A DNA stretch of 64,000 nucleotides from CAVUPF01 sp963777915 (lineage in GTDB: Bacteria > Actinomycetota > Thermoleophilia > Solirubrobacterales > 70-9), in assembly GCA_963777915.1 (NCBI GenBank), contig CAVZSH010000005.1:1054001-1118000 (forward strand), in the 5' to 3' direction. Made by a program: the position numbers and the translations under genes. Positions 1 to 8,990 of the stretch are shown here, piece after piece (within the stretch, counting starts at the first letter, position 1; every line of letters begins with the position of its first letter). Below the pieces are notes generated by a model, which made no database searches, had not been told where the DNA came from, and saw only the letters and a program-made list of their open reading frames with translations.

Positions 1-17
1 AGAGCTGTCCTGAGCGA

Positions 18-773
18 GTGAGAAGCTTCGTGTTAGCGTTGCTTACAAGGGTCCTCGCGGATTCGCGTCGAAGTAGCACGCAAAAGTTGAGAAAGGGGCG
101 CGAACTGACCATCGCCGGACTAGAGCGCGGAACTGAGTTAGGCCAGGGGCTATACAGCCTCTCAAGTCTGCGCGCCTATTTGGCGCTCAGCGGGGAGTCC
201 AAAGACGGCGGCTATGTGCTCGATTGGCTAACCGATGTACTGAACCCCGTCGGCCACCGCCGTAGGCGTCCCGACTATAGCTTCGGGGACCTAATCAGCC
301 TGTTCGTCGTCAGGGAGTTGAAGCGCAGGGGTGTCCGGACTGGGGATATCCGCGATGCAGAGACCTACCTGCGGGAAAAGTGGAACACCGACCGGCCCTT
401 CGTGAGCGAGGAGATTCAGACAGACGGTCGAGGCATCTTCGTTGACGATGAGCTGATTGCTGGCGGTCAGTTCGAGGCGGCAGAGCTTCGGGGCCAACAG
501 GTGATGCGAGAGGCCGTGAAAGAGCGACTCACGCATGTTCGCTATGACGATGGCACCGCGTCCTATTGGATGCCGGTGCAGCATGTCTTGATAGACCCTC
601 GGGTGCAGTTCGGAGAACCGGTGATCGAGGGTACTCGCATCCCAACTGAGGCCGTGATGGACATGACGAGCTATGCGACCGTCAGCGAGATAGCCGCTGA
701 TCTAAGGATCTCGGCCGAGCAGGCCAACGCGGCGTTGATGTTCGAGAACCGACTTTCCGCCCTTCACAACTAG
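18..773 (+). CDS. VapB45-type antitoxin (DUF433 C-terminal domain)
   Basis: This 251-residue protein has an N-terminal DNA-binding-like region (about 40-110) and a C-terminal DUF433 domain (about 180-245) with the typical run IDPRVQFGEPVIEGTRIPTE. Length and architecture match VapB45 of Mycobacterium tuberculosis, whose partner VapC45 is the next gene type seen here. It probably neutralises the downstream PIN-like protein and autoregulates the pair. The start at 18 is the first available; an earlier start outside the window cannot be excluded. The pair sits at the left edge of element A and may stabilise it. Confidence 0.75.
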   Translation: MRSFVLALLTRVLADSRRSSTQKLRKGRELTIAGLERGTELGQGLYSLSSLRAYLALSGESKDGGYVLDWLTDVLNPVGHRRRRPDYSFGDLISLFVVRELKRRGVRTGDIRDAETYLREKWNTDRPFVSEEIQTDGRGIFVDDELIAGGQFEAAELRGQQVMREAVKERLTHVRYDDGTASYWMPVQHVLIDPRVQFGEPVIEGTRIPTEAVMDMTSYATVSEIAADLRISAEQANAALMFENRLSALHN

Positions 774-790
774 CTTGACGAGAGGCCGAC

Positions 791-1183
791 TTGCAGCGGC
801 TGCTATTCGATGAGGGCCTCCCCGGTGGGGCGAAGGTCGCCACTGCCTTAAGCGCCCTCGATCTAGTCGCACATACGGTAGGTGATGGAGGTGCTCCGCC
901 AACAGGCAGCAAGGATCAGACCAACTGTAAGTGGTGTGCCACCAATGGAGCAGTTCTGGTCACGCACGACCGAGGTAAGGCTGATCGAGAGATCCTTGAA
1001 ATGCTCGACCAACATGAGGTTGGCGTGATCATCGTGCTCAAGGATTTGCGCTCCAAACCTCCCCATTGCCTAGCCCGAGCACTCCTTATTGCCGAGCCGA
1101 AGATGGATCAGCTGACAGCAAGCGGGAAGCGGCTACGCCACTATCTACGGCCGGGGGGAGGTCTCGCCCGCTCCCAGCGCTAG
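791..1183 (+). CDS. VapC45-type PIN-like toxin (DUF5615)
   Basis: This 130-residue protein starts at a TTG 17 bases after the DUF433 gene. It opens with LLFDEGLP, the DUF5615/PIN-like motif whose Asp is the first metal ligand, and continues with VLVTHDRGKADREIL, where the second Asp cluster of the fold is expected. Family proteins are predicted RNases. Length is close to the 138 residues of VapC45. The middle part, about residues 25-50, carries an unusual Cys pair (CKWC). Gene order antitoxin-toxin and the close spacing support a functional pair. Confidence 0.7.
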   Translation: MQRLLFDEGLPGGAKVATALSALDLVAHTVGDGGAPPTGSKDQTNCKWCATNGAVLVTHDRGKADREILEMLDQHEVGVIIVLKDLRSKPPHCLARALLIAEPKMDQLTASGKRLRHYLRPGGGLARSQR

Positions 1184-1236
1184 GGCTGTTGCCAGCGCGC
1201 CTGTTCGCAACGAAAGAAGGTTAGAATCGCGCGGCT

Positions 1237-1380
1237 ATGGATAGGCACGCCGGATCGACATTCGGGGCCATGCTGGTCCTAGTCCTGCTTTTCGTCGCTA
1301 CTCCCAGCGGCCTGATCGCTTTGGCGGCCGCTCCAGTCGCGCACTTGGATAGTCGGTCATCGGCGGACGGCAATGCCTGA
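1237..1380 (+). CDS. Small hydrophobic ORF preceding the methyltransferase
   Basis: An ATG-initiated 47-residue frame encodes one hydrophobic segment (MLVLVLLFVATPSGLIALAA) after a short basic N-terminus, resembling a signal peptide or single-pass membrane peptide. Its stop overlaps the start of the methyltransferase gene by eight bases (ATG at 1373, TGA at 1378-1380), an arrangement that suggests translational coupling. No clear Shine-Dalgarno is visible upstream, and no family is recognised. It could be a leader peptide, a small membrane partner of the operon, or chance. Confidence 0.4.
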   Translation: MDRHAGSTFGAMLVLVLLFVATPSGLIALAAAPVAHLDSRSSADGNA

Positions 1381-3250
1381 GCTGCTTTGGGAAGGAAAGT
1401 ACGACGCAGAGGGTCGGCGAGTTACTCCGCCACGCATCTCTCTACCGTTCCAGACGGTTGAGACGGTCAACGAGTCGGCCCAAGAGCGGCAGCGCTCGCT
1501 TGACTTCCTAGAAGGAGAAAAATCCGGAGAGTGGCGTAACCGGCTGGTCTGGGGAGATAAGAAGTATGTCCTGCCAGCCCTCACGTCGGAGCTTGCCGGT
1601 CAAGTCGATCTCATCTACATTGATCCGCCCTTCGATACAGGTGCTGACTTCTCAGTTCGTACCAGCATCGACGATGAGGATTTCACCCGCCCTCCGAGTG
1701 TTATCGAGCAAAAGGCATACCGAGATACGTGGGGCGGTGGCCGAGACTCTTACCTTTCGTGGCTTTACGACACCGTGGGTACTTTATATGAGCTTCTGGC
1801 CGAAACAGGCAGCCTATACGTGCATTTGGATTGGCGAATGTCGCACTACGCCAAAGTAGTGCTCGACGAAGTATTTGGCGAGACTAATTTCCTCAACAAC
1901 GTCGTCTGGTCTTATCAAACCCGACACTCTTCGGATCGTTTTTGGAACCGCAAGCATGATGACATTCTTTTCTACAAGAAGTCTGATCACTGGACCTTCA
2001 ACTGGTCAGACCCTGAGGTAATGCAACCATTGTCACCAGCTACCATTGCCAAGTACAGATACCAAGATGAGAAGGGTGCCTACCGACTGAGCGGCCGCTT
2101 TCTCAAGGACAGCCCCATCAAAGGCGCGAAGGACGTCGATCCGAAGTGGGAGAAGACGCATCCTGAGCTTGTCGTCCGAGACTACTTAAGAGACGGGATG
2201 CCGCCGAACGACTCGTTTTTTCTGCCGATTGAGAATCAGTCGTCTTTGGAACGAACTGGCTATCCCACGCAGAAGCCGACGCAGCTACTGCGTAAGCTCA
2301 TCAAGGCATCATCCAACGAAGGTGATCTCGTCTTGGACGCGTTCGTCGGCAGCGGGACCTCCGTCGTAGCTGCTGACCAGTTGAATCGTCGCTGGATCGG
2401 ATGCGACTTGAGCCGATTCTCGATACATACGACTCGAAAAAGACTCCTTTCGACACCGGATGTCCAACCGTTCGTGGTTCAAAATCTCGGAAAGTACGAA
2501 CGCCAACATTGGCAACAGACGGAATTCGGTGGATCGACACCAGGCCGAACCGCAGCTTACCGGACGTTCGTACTCGACCTTTACCACGCTTCACCGATTG
2601 CGGGGCATTCGTGGCTTCATGGGCTCAAACAAGGCCGGATGGTCCACATCGGAACCGTCGACGCCCCAGTGACAAGTGGAGATGTCAAACAGATTGTTGC
2701 TGAGTTTCGGAAAGTGGTAGGGACGGGGAAGGGCGCTCCGAAAGAGCAGAGCGTAGACATTCTTGGCTGGGATTTTGCCTTTGAACTGAACGAGATCGCT
2801 CGTCAAGATGCCGAGAAAGCGGGCATCAATCTGCGTCTTGTTCGCATCCCACGCGAGATCCTTGACAAGCGAGCGGTGGAACAAGGCAACGTCCGATTCT
2901 TCGAGCTAGCAGCGCTCTCAGTCAAGCTGAAGCGGTCTGGCCGGAAGGTCACGCTGACATTGGAGGACTTCGTCATTCCGTTGGATGACGTACCTGCGGA
3001 CGTGCAGAAGGCGGTCACACACTGGTCCAAGTGGATCGATTACTGGGCGGTGGACTGGGACAACAAGGCCGACACGTTCCACAACGAGTGGCAGGCATAC
3101 CGCACGAGGAAGTCTCGAGACCTCACACTGTCGACAGATCACGGGTACCCAGAGCCCGGCGAGTACGCGGTCGTCGTCAAGGTCATCGACATCCTCGGTA
3201 ACGACACGACAAGGACTATGTCGGTGAAGGTCGCGGGCCGTGGCGCGTAA
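1373..3250 (+). CDS. mod: Adenine-specific DNA methyltransferase (type III Mod-like, beta class)
   Basis: This 625-residue protein has the catalytic motif IV DPPF at residues 84-87 and the SAM-binding motif FVGSGTS at about 324-330, with a target-recognition region between them. That is the order of beta-class N6-adenine methyltransferases such as type III Mod subunits. The C-terminal about 90 residues (from DFVIPLDDVPADVQ onward) form a beta-rich tail ending in a VKVIDILGNDTTRTM segment. The stop overlaps the start of the helicase-nuclease gene by 11 bases. Base composition is visibly less GC-rich than neighbouring genes, consistent with horizontal gain. It should modify and protect self DNA; the recognition site is unknown. 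Confidence 0.88.
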   Translation: MPELLWEGKYDAEGRRVTPPRISLPFQTVETVNESAQERQRSLDFLEGEKSGEWRNRLVWGDKKYVLPALTSELAGQVDLIYIDPPFDTGADFSVRTSIDDEDFTRPPSVIEQKAYRDTWGGGRDSYLSWLYDTVGTLYELLAETGSLYVHLDWRMSHYAKVVLDEVFGETNFLNNVVWSYQTRHSSDRFWNRKHDDILFYKKSDHWTFNWSDPEVMQPLSPATIAKYRYQDEKGAYRLSGRFLKDSPIKGAKDVDPKWEKTHPELVVRDYLRDGMPPNDSFFLPIENQSSLERTGYPTQKPTQLLRKLIKASSNEGDLVLDAFVGSGTSVVAADQLNRRWIGCDLSRFSIHTTRKRLLSTPDVQPFVVQNLGKYERQHWQQTEFGGSTPGRTAAYRTFVLDLYHASPIAGHSWLHGLKQGRMVHIGTVDAPVTSGDVKQIVAEFRKVVGTGKGAPKEQSVDILGWDFAFELNEIARQDAEKAGINLRLVRIPREILDKRAVEQGNVRFFELAALSVKLKRSGRKVTLTLEDFVIPLDDVPADVQKAVTHWSKWIDYWAVDWDNKADTFHNEWQAYRTRKSRDLTLSTDHGYPEPGEYAVVVKVIDILGNDTTRTMSVKVAGRGA

Positions 3251-5831
3251 GGCAGCCGAGCCGCAAGGCGAACAGGAAGACCTCCTTACTGCGCGTGTTA
3301 CCACCGCGCCGTGTGTCCCCGAGATCCGCAAGGCGGTCAAGGAGTGGCGCCGGGGGAAATACAAGGGCGCCACGGATACGACGAAGGCGCTCCTCAACTA
3401 CTGGTTCTCGACGGACCATCGTCCAGGCGGTCGGCCCTTCCAATACTACGACGCGCAGCGAGAGGCGCTGGAGACGCTCGCATGGCTCTACGAGGTAGAG
3501 AAGGTTCGACGCCATAGGGACCTTGTCGAGCGCTTCGCCAAGGTGCCGGGCATCCATGTCCTGCAATACGACGACTTTGCTCGGTACGCCATCAAGATGG
3601 CGACGGGTTCTGGCAAGACGAAGGTGATGGCCCTGATCGTCGCTTGGCAGTACTTCAATGCCGTTGCCGAAGGGCGCGACGACTACGCGAAGACATTCCT
3701 CATCGTTGCCCCCAACGTCATTGTGTTCGAGCGCCTGCGCTCCGACTTCGGTGGGGGTCGTGTCTTCAAGACCGACCCGATCATCCCCCCGGAGCTTCGC
3801 ATCTTCTGGGAAATGGACTTCTACATGCGGGGTGACCCGGAGAGAGCAAGCTCGCAGGGTGCCCTGTACCTGACGAACATCCAGCAGTTCTACGACCGAG
3901 CCGGAATTGCAGAGACCGACGAGCCGGAGGCTATGGCGGATGTGCTCGGGCCGGTGCCGCCCACCTCGACAACCGCAGTCGAAGACTTCGACGATCGGAT
4001 CGCAGCTCGTGGAGCGCCAGCCCTCGTCATCAATGATGAGGGTCACCATCTCCACGACGAGGAAAGCGAGTGGAGCAAGGTCATCCGCCGACTCCATGAC
4101 GAGAACGCCACCGGGCTCATCGGACAGCTTGACTTCTCGGCAACCCCTCGATATCAGAAGGGCGGCCTCTTCACCTGGACGGTTTTTGACTACCCGCTTA
4201 AGCAGGCAATCATCGACGGCGTTGTCAAGCAGCCGATGAAGGGTGTGACCGCCGGGCTCGACGAGGCCAGGTCCGACGTGGCAAGCGTCAAGTACCAGGG
4301 GTATCTCACGGCTGGAGTAGAACGCTGGCGAGAGTACCGCGACCAGCTCAAGCCACTCGGCAAGAAGCCAGTGCTGTTCGTCATGCTCACCAACACCGCC
4401 GAGGCCGATGACGTCGGTGACTACCTCCGAGTGAAGTACCCGACCGAGTTCGGACCGACGGACAGCGGAGAGGCACAGCTCCTAGTTATCCACACAGATC
4501 GCAGCGGCAACGTCTCGAAGAAATACCTCGACGCAGCACGAGAGGTCGCCCGGCGAGTGGACGAAGGGCAGAGCCCGGTCAACGCCATCGTAAGCGTGCT
4601 CATGCTCCGTGAGGGCTGGGACGTCCAGAACGTCACCGTCATCGTGGGACTCCGCCCCTACACGTCCAAAGCGAACATTCTCCCGGAGCAGACGATCGGA
4701 CGTGGTCTCCGTCTCATGTTCGCGGATCGTTCGCCGTCCTATGTCGAGCGGGTGGACGTGATCGGAAACCCAGCGTTCCTCAAGTTCGTCGAGCAGCTCG
4801 AACGAGACGAGGACATCACACTCGACACGTTCGACCCGAAAGAGCCGGTGGTCATCACGACCATCGAGCCCGATCAGCGCAAGCTCGACTACGACCTCTC
4901 CATCCCGGTACTGAGCCCCATTCTCGCGAGGAAGAAGACCCTCTCTGAGGAGATCGCCGGGATCGACGTCTCAAAGCTCATGTGCCCTCGCTTGCCGAAG
5001 AAGGAAGGCGATACAGCGGCGCAGCAATTCCACTATGAGGGCGTAGACCTCATCACGCTGGAGAAGCTCGTCGAACGGGAGTACACCATCCCGGAGCCAC
5101 AGACCGCAGAGGAGGTCATCTCGTACTATTCCAAGCGAATAGCCCAGGATGTGAAGCTCCCGTCACAGTTCGCAGCGCTGGTTCCCAAGGTTCGTGAGTT
5201 CCTTCGGGATCGAGCGTTCGGTGAGACCGTCGACCTCACCGACAAGGCGGTCATTCGAGCGACCGCGACAAGCGTAGCCCAGTACGTCACGGTCAAAACG
5301 TTCGCCGCAGTCCTGCGTGGGCTCGTGGTGGAGGAGCTGTCTCCGACGCTTGAGCACCCTGGTCGTCCGCTCTCCGAGACGGAGCCGTTCCCGTTCTCTA
5401 GACCCACGTTCGAGGCGAGCAAGACAGTGTTCAACTTGGTGGCGGCAGACAACGAGTTCGAGCGGGAGTTCGCCCAGTTCCTCCAGGATGCAAAGGATGT
5501 GACGTCCTTCGCTAAGCTGCCACGACGGTTCGGGTTCACGATCGAGTACACCGACAGCGCTACGAACCTTCGCTATTACGAGCCGGATTTCATTGCGGTC
5601 GATCGCAACGGCATACACCACGTAATAGAGACGAAGGGTCAGGAGAACATCGACGTCGCCCATAAGGATCGGGCGGCGACAATCTGGTGCGAGAACGCGA
5701 CCTTGCTGACCGACATCACATGGTCATACGTCAAGGTGCCTCAGAAGGCGATGGGCGAACTGCAACCTCAAGAGCTGAGCGATGTCATCGTCGCTTTCGG
5801 CGCAGGGGCAAGCAATGGAGGCGCGCCATGA
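3240..5831 (+). CDS. res: Restriction endonuclease, SF2 helicase plus PD-(D/E)XK nuclease (Res-like)
   Basis: This 863-residue protein starts at GTG inside the end of mod. It has Walker A ATGSGKT at residues 121-127, a DEGH box around 264, FSATPRY (motif III), EGWDV (motif V) and QTIGRGLRL (motif VI). All are superfamily 2 helicase signatures of type I/III restriction subunits. A C-terminal nuclease is indicated by YEPDF followed by VIETKG, fitting PD-(D/E)XK. It would translocate on and cut DNA lacking the partner methylation. It could belong to the helicase-nuclease families often labelled BPTD_3080-type rather than classical type III; this cannot be decided by eye. Confidence 0.87.
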   Translation: MARKAAEPQGEQEDLLTARVTTAPCVPEIRKAVKEWRRGKYKGATDTTKALLNYWFSTDHRPGGRPFQYYDAQREALETLAWLYEVEKVRRHRDLVERFAKVPGIHVLQYDDFARYAIKMATGSGKTKVMALIVAWQYFNAVAEGRDDYAKTFLIVAPNVIVFERLRSDFGGGRVFKTDPIIPPELRIFWEMDFYMRGDPERASSQGALYLTNIQQFYDRAGIAETDEPEAMADVLGPVPPTSTTAVEDFDDRIAARGAPALVINDEGHHLHDEESEWSKVIRRLHDENATGLIGQLDFSATPRYQKGGLFTWTVFDYPLKQAIIDGVVKQPMKGVTAGLDEARSDVASVKYQGYLTAGVERWREYRDQLKPLGKKPVLFVMLTNTAEADDVGDYLRVKYPTEFGPTDSGEAQLLVIHTDRSGNVSKKYLDAAREVARRVDEGQSPVNAIVSVLMLREGWDVQNVTVIVGLRPYTSKANILPEQTIGRGLRLMFADRSPSYVERVDVIGNPAFLKFVEQLERDEDITLDTFDPKEPVVITTIEPDQRKLDYDLSIPVLSPILARKKTLSEEIAGIDVSKLMCPRLPKKEGDTAAQQFHYEGVDLITLEKLVEREYTIPEPQTAEEVISYYSKRIAQDVKLPSQFAALVPKVREFLRDRAFGETVDLTDKAVIRATATSVAQYVTVKTFAAVLRGLVVEELSPTLEHPGRPLSETEPFPFSRPTFEASKTVFNLVAADNEFEREFAQFLQDAKDVTSFAKLPRRFGFTIEYTDSATNLRYYEPDFIAVDRNGIHHVIETKGQENIDVAHKDRAATIWCENATLLTDITWSYVKVPQKAMGELQPQELSDVIVAFGAGASNGGAP

Positions 5832-5905
5832 AGTTCTCGGAGGTCGCTCGCGACTCACACATGGCGAAGAGTTCGATGCGCGAGGAATCTGATGAACTGA
5901 GGTGA
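5828..5905 (+). CDS. 25-residue ORF coupled between res and the membrane protein
   Basis: A short frame beginning MKFSEVARDSH overlaps the res stop as ATGA and ends in a TGA that overlaps the next GTG start as GTGA. The double four-base overlap makes a continuous translational relay from mod to the downstream gene. The peptide is charged and shows no recognised motif. It may be a real micro-protein, the stump of a degraded gene, or a coupling device only. Confidence 0.35.
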   Translation: MKFSEVARDSHMAKSSMREESDELR

Positions 5906-6459
5906 CCCCAAGCGCGACCTCCCACCTCGAAATCCTCACCCTCGTCGTCGCGATAGTTGGAGTGGCACTAGCGCTCGCTTCTCTGGGATGGCAAGCGGCG
6001 ACCTTCATGCTGTCCGGTAGTCGCGTGCGAGTTGCAATGCGTCGAGGTGCGATTCGCCGAGACGCAACGGGCACTGCACTTATGTCAGGGCCGATACAGC
6101 CCAGCGCAAACGACTACGCGATGATGCACGAGCGAGGCTTCATCGAAGAGGTCTTGATTGTCGATGTTAGAAATGTCGGGCGCATGTCCGTCTCAGTCGA
6201 GAGCGTGTCAGCGAACACTCAGGATGGGTGGGGCTTCGCCCGTCTTGCCGATCCCGAGAACCCGACGCTCCCTCACCGGCTGGAGCCCGGCACAAAGGAA
6301 ACCTGGCACGAAATCCTCGCACCGCTACAGCGGATTGTTGATACGGACGGCAAGCGTCGGCAAGCGTGGATGACGGTCGAGCTTGGTACCGGCAAGGTTC
6401 TCCGGACGAAACAGACGACCCTTGTTGTTCCCTCCCCCCGCTCCGAGGGCGGGGACTAG
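5902..6459 (+). CDS. Single-pass membrane protein at the end of the R-M operon
   Basis: This 185-residue protein starts at GTG overlapping the preceding TGA. It has a hydrophobic N-terminal helix at about 10-33 (ILTLVVAIVGVALALASLGW) and a soluble beta-rich domain including LIVDVRNVGRMSVSVESVS. The order N-terminal anchor plus small beta domain recurs in two other proteins of this window (18243-18803 and 25399-26073), although sequence similarity is low. Tight coupling to mod and res suggests a role with the restriction system or a membrane-linked defence function. No function can be assigned. Confidence 0.65.
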   Translation: MTPSATSHLEILTLVVAIVGVALALASLGWQAATFMLSGSRVRVAMRRGAIRRDATGTALMSGPIQPSANDYAMMHERGFIEEVLIVDVRNVGRMSVSVESVSANTQDGWGFARLADPENPTLPHRLEPGTKETWHEILAPLQRIVDTDGKRRQAWMTVELGTGKVLRTKQTTLVVPSPRSEGGD

Positions 6460-6714
6460 GCGACCGATGGGGTGACCTGAGGCGGGTCTGAAGTGGGGCT
6501 GCGAGGTGCGGCGGAAGACGTGATCGGGACTGTCTTCGTCGTTGGAGGGCGAGTTCGGCGTGATAGGCGGCTGCTGTGTACCCAATGAATGCGCTAGGGG
6601 CAGAGCGCGCCAGGTGCTGAGCGGGCCACGGCCTGCCTGATCTGACGTTCTCCCCTGCTTTGCTGCGCCGACTCTTCGACCTCCTCCTTCGCTGGCTTTG
6701 CGGCCGCGAAGCAT

Positions 6715-6836
6715 GGCACCGGCGTCGAGCCCTGCAAGTCCCTACGGGACTCCTTGCGGCCCGAGCCTCCGGCTCGGGTTCCGGGCTCGCCGTCCGGTGC
6801 CCTTCGCGACCTCCGTCAAGCCAGCGACGGAGGAGG
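6715..6836 (+). promoter_or_regulatory. Structured leader RNA of the sigma-factor gene, copy 1
   Basis: Outer stem GGCACCGG (6715-6722) pairs with CCGGTGCC (6794-6801). Inner stem CGAGCCC (6726-6732) pairs with GGGCTCG (6783-6789). Inside are two hairpins: AGTCCC/GGGACT (6737-6751) and CCCGAGCC/GGCTCGGG (6760-6778). The unpaired stretches TGCA and CCTTGCGG are shared with the second copy at 49409. A last hairpin, CCTCCGTC/GACGGAGG (6810-6833), covers the Shine-Dalgarno of the sigma gene at 6843. The same architecture recurs before the paralogous sigma gene, which argues for a conserved cis-regulatory RNA. Class and ligand are unknown. Confidence 0.65.
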
Positions 6837-6842
6837 TTCGAG

Positions 6843-7388
6843 ATGTATGCCAGCACCACCGAGCAGAACAGACGCGCCCAGGTCCAGGCGCTCGCCGACC
6901 AGCTCTACGCCGAGCGCCGCAACTACCTCTTGCACATCGCCCGGCACAACGGCGCCAACGGTGAGGAAGCCGAGGAGGCGCTACAGGACGCCTTCATCCT
7001 CTTCCTCGACCGCTTCGACCCCGCCAGCGAGGCACCGCCGCTGGCGTGGCTCACCCTGACCCTGAAGCGCCGCTGCTGGGCGCTCTACCGACTCCAGCGG
7101 CGGGGCTGGCAACAGCGCTCCGAGAGTGACGGAGAGTGCTCAGACGCCGAGCTGCCTGGTGGCTCCTCCCGCCACCCCGACGACCTCCTCGACCTTGCCG
7201 AGGAGGTCGCGTCAACGCGCAGCCGCCTGGCCGAGTTAAAGCGCGACGAGCGGCGGGCGCTCTCGCTGATCGCGCTCGGCTACAGCTACCACGAGATCGG
7301 CCAGATAACCGGCTTCAGCTACACGAAGGTGAATCGCTGCGCCACCGAGGGTCGCGCGGCGCTCAGGAGAGGCCAGCGTGTCGAGTGA
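6843..7388 (+). CDS. ECF-like sigma-70 factor, copy 1
   Basis: This 181-residue protein starts at the ATG six bases after AGGAGG. Region 2 spans about residues 12-75 (EEAEEALQDAFILFLDRF, then WLTLTLKRRCWALYR). Region 4 spans about 120-175, with the helix-turn-helix GYSYHEIGQITGFSYTKVNR. It is closely similar to the product of 49530-50090, including the tail RAALRRGQ. It probably directs RNA polymerase to element promoters, for example transfer or cargo genes. No anti-sigma gene lies next to it; control may instead be at the leader RNA. The frame stays open upstream through the leader, but the start at 6843 is set by the RBS and the paralogue. Confidence 0.82.
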   Translation: MYASTTEQNRRAQVQALADQLYAERRNYLLHIARHNGANGEEAEEALQDAFILFLDRFDPASEAPPLAWLTLTLKRRCWALYRLQRRGWQQRSESDGECSDAELPGGSSRHPDDLLDLAEEVASTRSRLAELKRDERRALSLIALGYSYHEIGQITGFSYTKVNRCATEGRAALRRGQRVE

Positions 7389-7390
7389 AG
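7353..7390 (+). repeat. 38-bp direct repeat, copy A (3' end of sigma gene 1)
   Basis: These 38 bases contain the last codons and stop of sigma gene 1. They recur with three mismatches at 12488-12525 in the same orientation. The 15-base core GGAGAGGCCAGCGTG and the tail CGAGTGAAG are identical. The repeats bracket the 5.1-kb metal island. Confidence 0.7.
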
Positions 7391-7649
7391 ACGCAAGCAG
7401 ACTCGTCGGGCCTCCGAGCGTCGTAGGCAACTGATGGGGATTGACCCGGCTGCCGCCTTCGCGCATAGACACTCACTCGGTAGTGCGACTGCGGGCACCT
7501 ACTCCTCCTCGTCCAACTCAACAGTCTTCGCCGAGGGCGTAGGGACGCTCGGATGCGCGGGTGAGCGGGGAGTGTGTCACCCGGCCCGGATTCTCGTTGC
7601 CTTCGGGCCGTGGCGCGGTTGGTCGACGCGCCGTGCCCTGCAGTGGTGC

Positions 7650-8990
7650 TCAGCTCATGAAGAACTGCTGGTAGAGCAGGAAGACGTTCAGCACGCTGAT
7701 GATGCCTGCGACGCTCCAGGCGATGATCGTGGTGGTGTGGCGGTTGACGTGGACCCCCATGACATCGCGGCGGCTGGTCAGCATGACCAGCGGCACGAGC
7801 GCGAAGGGGATGCCGAAGGAGAGCACGACCTGGCTGAGGACAAGCACGCTGGTCGGGTTCAAGCCGATCGCCAGGACAACGATGGCGGGGATCATCGTGA
7901 CCGCGCGGCGCAGCATCAGCGGGATGCGGACGTTGATAAAGCCTTGCATGACCACCTGGCCGGCGTAGGTGCCGACGCTGGATGAGGAGGCGCCGGAGGC
8001 GAGTAGCGCGACCGCGAAGGCGAGCGCGGCGGTGCCGCCGACGAGGCGCCCGAACTGGGCGTGGGCTTCAGGGATCGTCGTGATTCCGGAGAGGGCGGGA
8101 GTGTGGAAGAGCTTCGCGGCGACGGCGAGCATCGCCATGTTGACCAGGCCGGCGAGGCCGAGTGCGATGATCACGTCCAGGCGCTCGAAGCGCAGCACGC
8201 GGCCGCGCTCCTTGTCGTTGCGGCAAGGCATCCGGCCCTTGGTCAGCGCGGAGTGCAGGTAGATGACGTGTGGCATCACGGTCGCGCCGATGATGCCGAC
8301 GGCGAGGTAGAGCGAGGTGACGCCGTGCAGGCCCGGCAGCAGCCCATGCAGCGAGCTGTGGGTGGAGGGCCCGATGCGCAGCGTCTCATAGAGGAAGCCC
8401 GCGAAGATGATGCCGAGCAGCGCGGTGATCGCCAGCTCGAAGCGGCGGAAGCCGTGGGTCTGCAACTCGAGGATCGCGAACGCGATCACGCCGGTCATCA
8501 GCCCGGCGGGGAGCAGCGGCACGCCGAAGAGCAGGTTCAGCCCGAGCGCGGCGCCTAGGAACTCGGCGACGTCGGTCGACATCGCCATGATCTCCGCCTG
8601 CACCCACATGCCCCACGTAAACGGGCGAGGGAAGCGCTCGCGCACGACCTCGGGATAGTTGCGGTCGGTGACGATCCCCAGCTTGGCCGAGAGGTACTGA
8701 ATCAGCATCGCCATCACGTTCGCCAGCAACACGACCCACAGCAGCAGGTAGCCGAACTGCGCGCCACCTTCGATGTTCGTGGCGAAGTTACCCGGATCGA
8801 CGTAGGCGATCGAAGCGACAAACGCCGGGCCCAGCATCATGATCGTCGCGCGCACGCGACCCTTGGCCAGCAGCTGCTCGAGCGCGCTCTGGCCCGCGAG
8901 CGTCCCGCCGAGCTCCCCGGGTAGCGCTACCGAGGCGCCCTCGACGGCGCCCTCAAGCGCTGGGACCGGATCGTCCGGCACCGGCTTCAC
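7650..8990 (-). CDS. mntH: NRAMP-family Mn(II)/Fe(II) transporter MntH
   Basis: This 446-residue polytopic membrane protein has the NRAMP signatures DPGN (in SIAYVDPGNFATN, TM1) and MPHVIYLHSAL (TM6). Both form the metal site, including the Met that favours Mn over Ca. It imports divalent manganese with protons. It starts at GTG overlapping the stop of the DtxR-family gene (GTGA at 8987-8990), so the two are one operon and the regulator very likely controls this transporter. Length is normal for the family. Confidence 0.93.
   Translation of the reverse strand: MKPVPDDPVPALEGAVEGASVALPGELGGTLAGQSALEQLLAKGRVRATIMMLGPAFVASIAYVDPGNFATNIEGGAQFGYLLLWVVLLANVMAMLIQYLSAKLGIVTDRNYPEVVRERFPRPFTWGMWVQAEIMAMSTDVAEFLGAALGLNLLFGVPLLPAGLMTGVIAFAILELQTHGFRRFELAITALLGIIFAGFLYETLRIGPSTHSSLHGLLPGLHGVTSLYLAVGIIGATVMPHVIYLHSALTKGRMPCRNDKERGRVLRFERLDVIIALGLAGLVNMAMLAVAAKLFHTPALSGITTIPEAHAQFGRLVGGTAALAFAVALLASGASSSSVGTYAGQVVMQGFINVRIPLMLRRAVTMIPAIVVLAIGLNPTSVLVLSQVVLSFGIPFALVPLVMLTSRRDVMGVHVNRHTTTIIAWSVAGIISVLNVFLLYQQFFMS

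Noticed and set aside
6660..6842. Upstream N-terminal extension of sigma copy 1 (61 more codons)
   Set aside because: The extension translates the structured leader RNA. The RBS before ATG 6843 and the paralogue start at 49530 fix the start.
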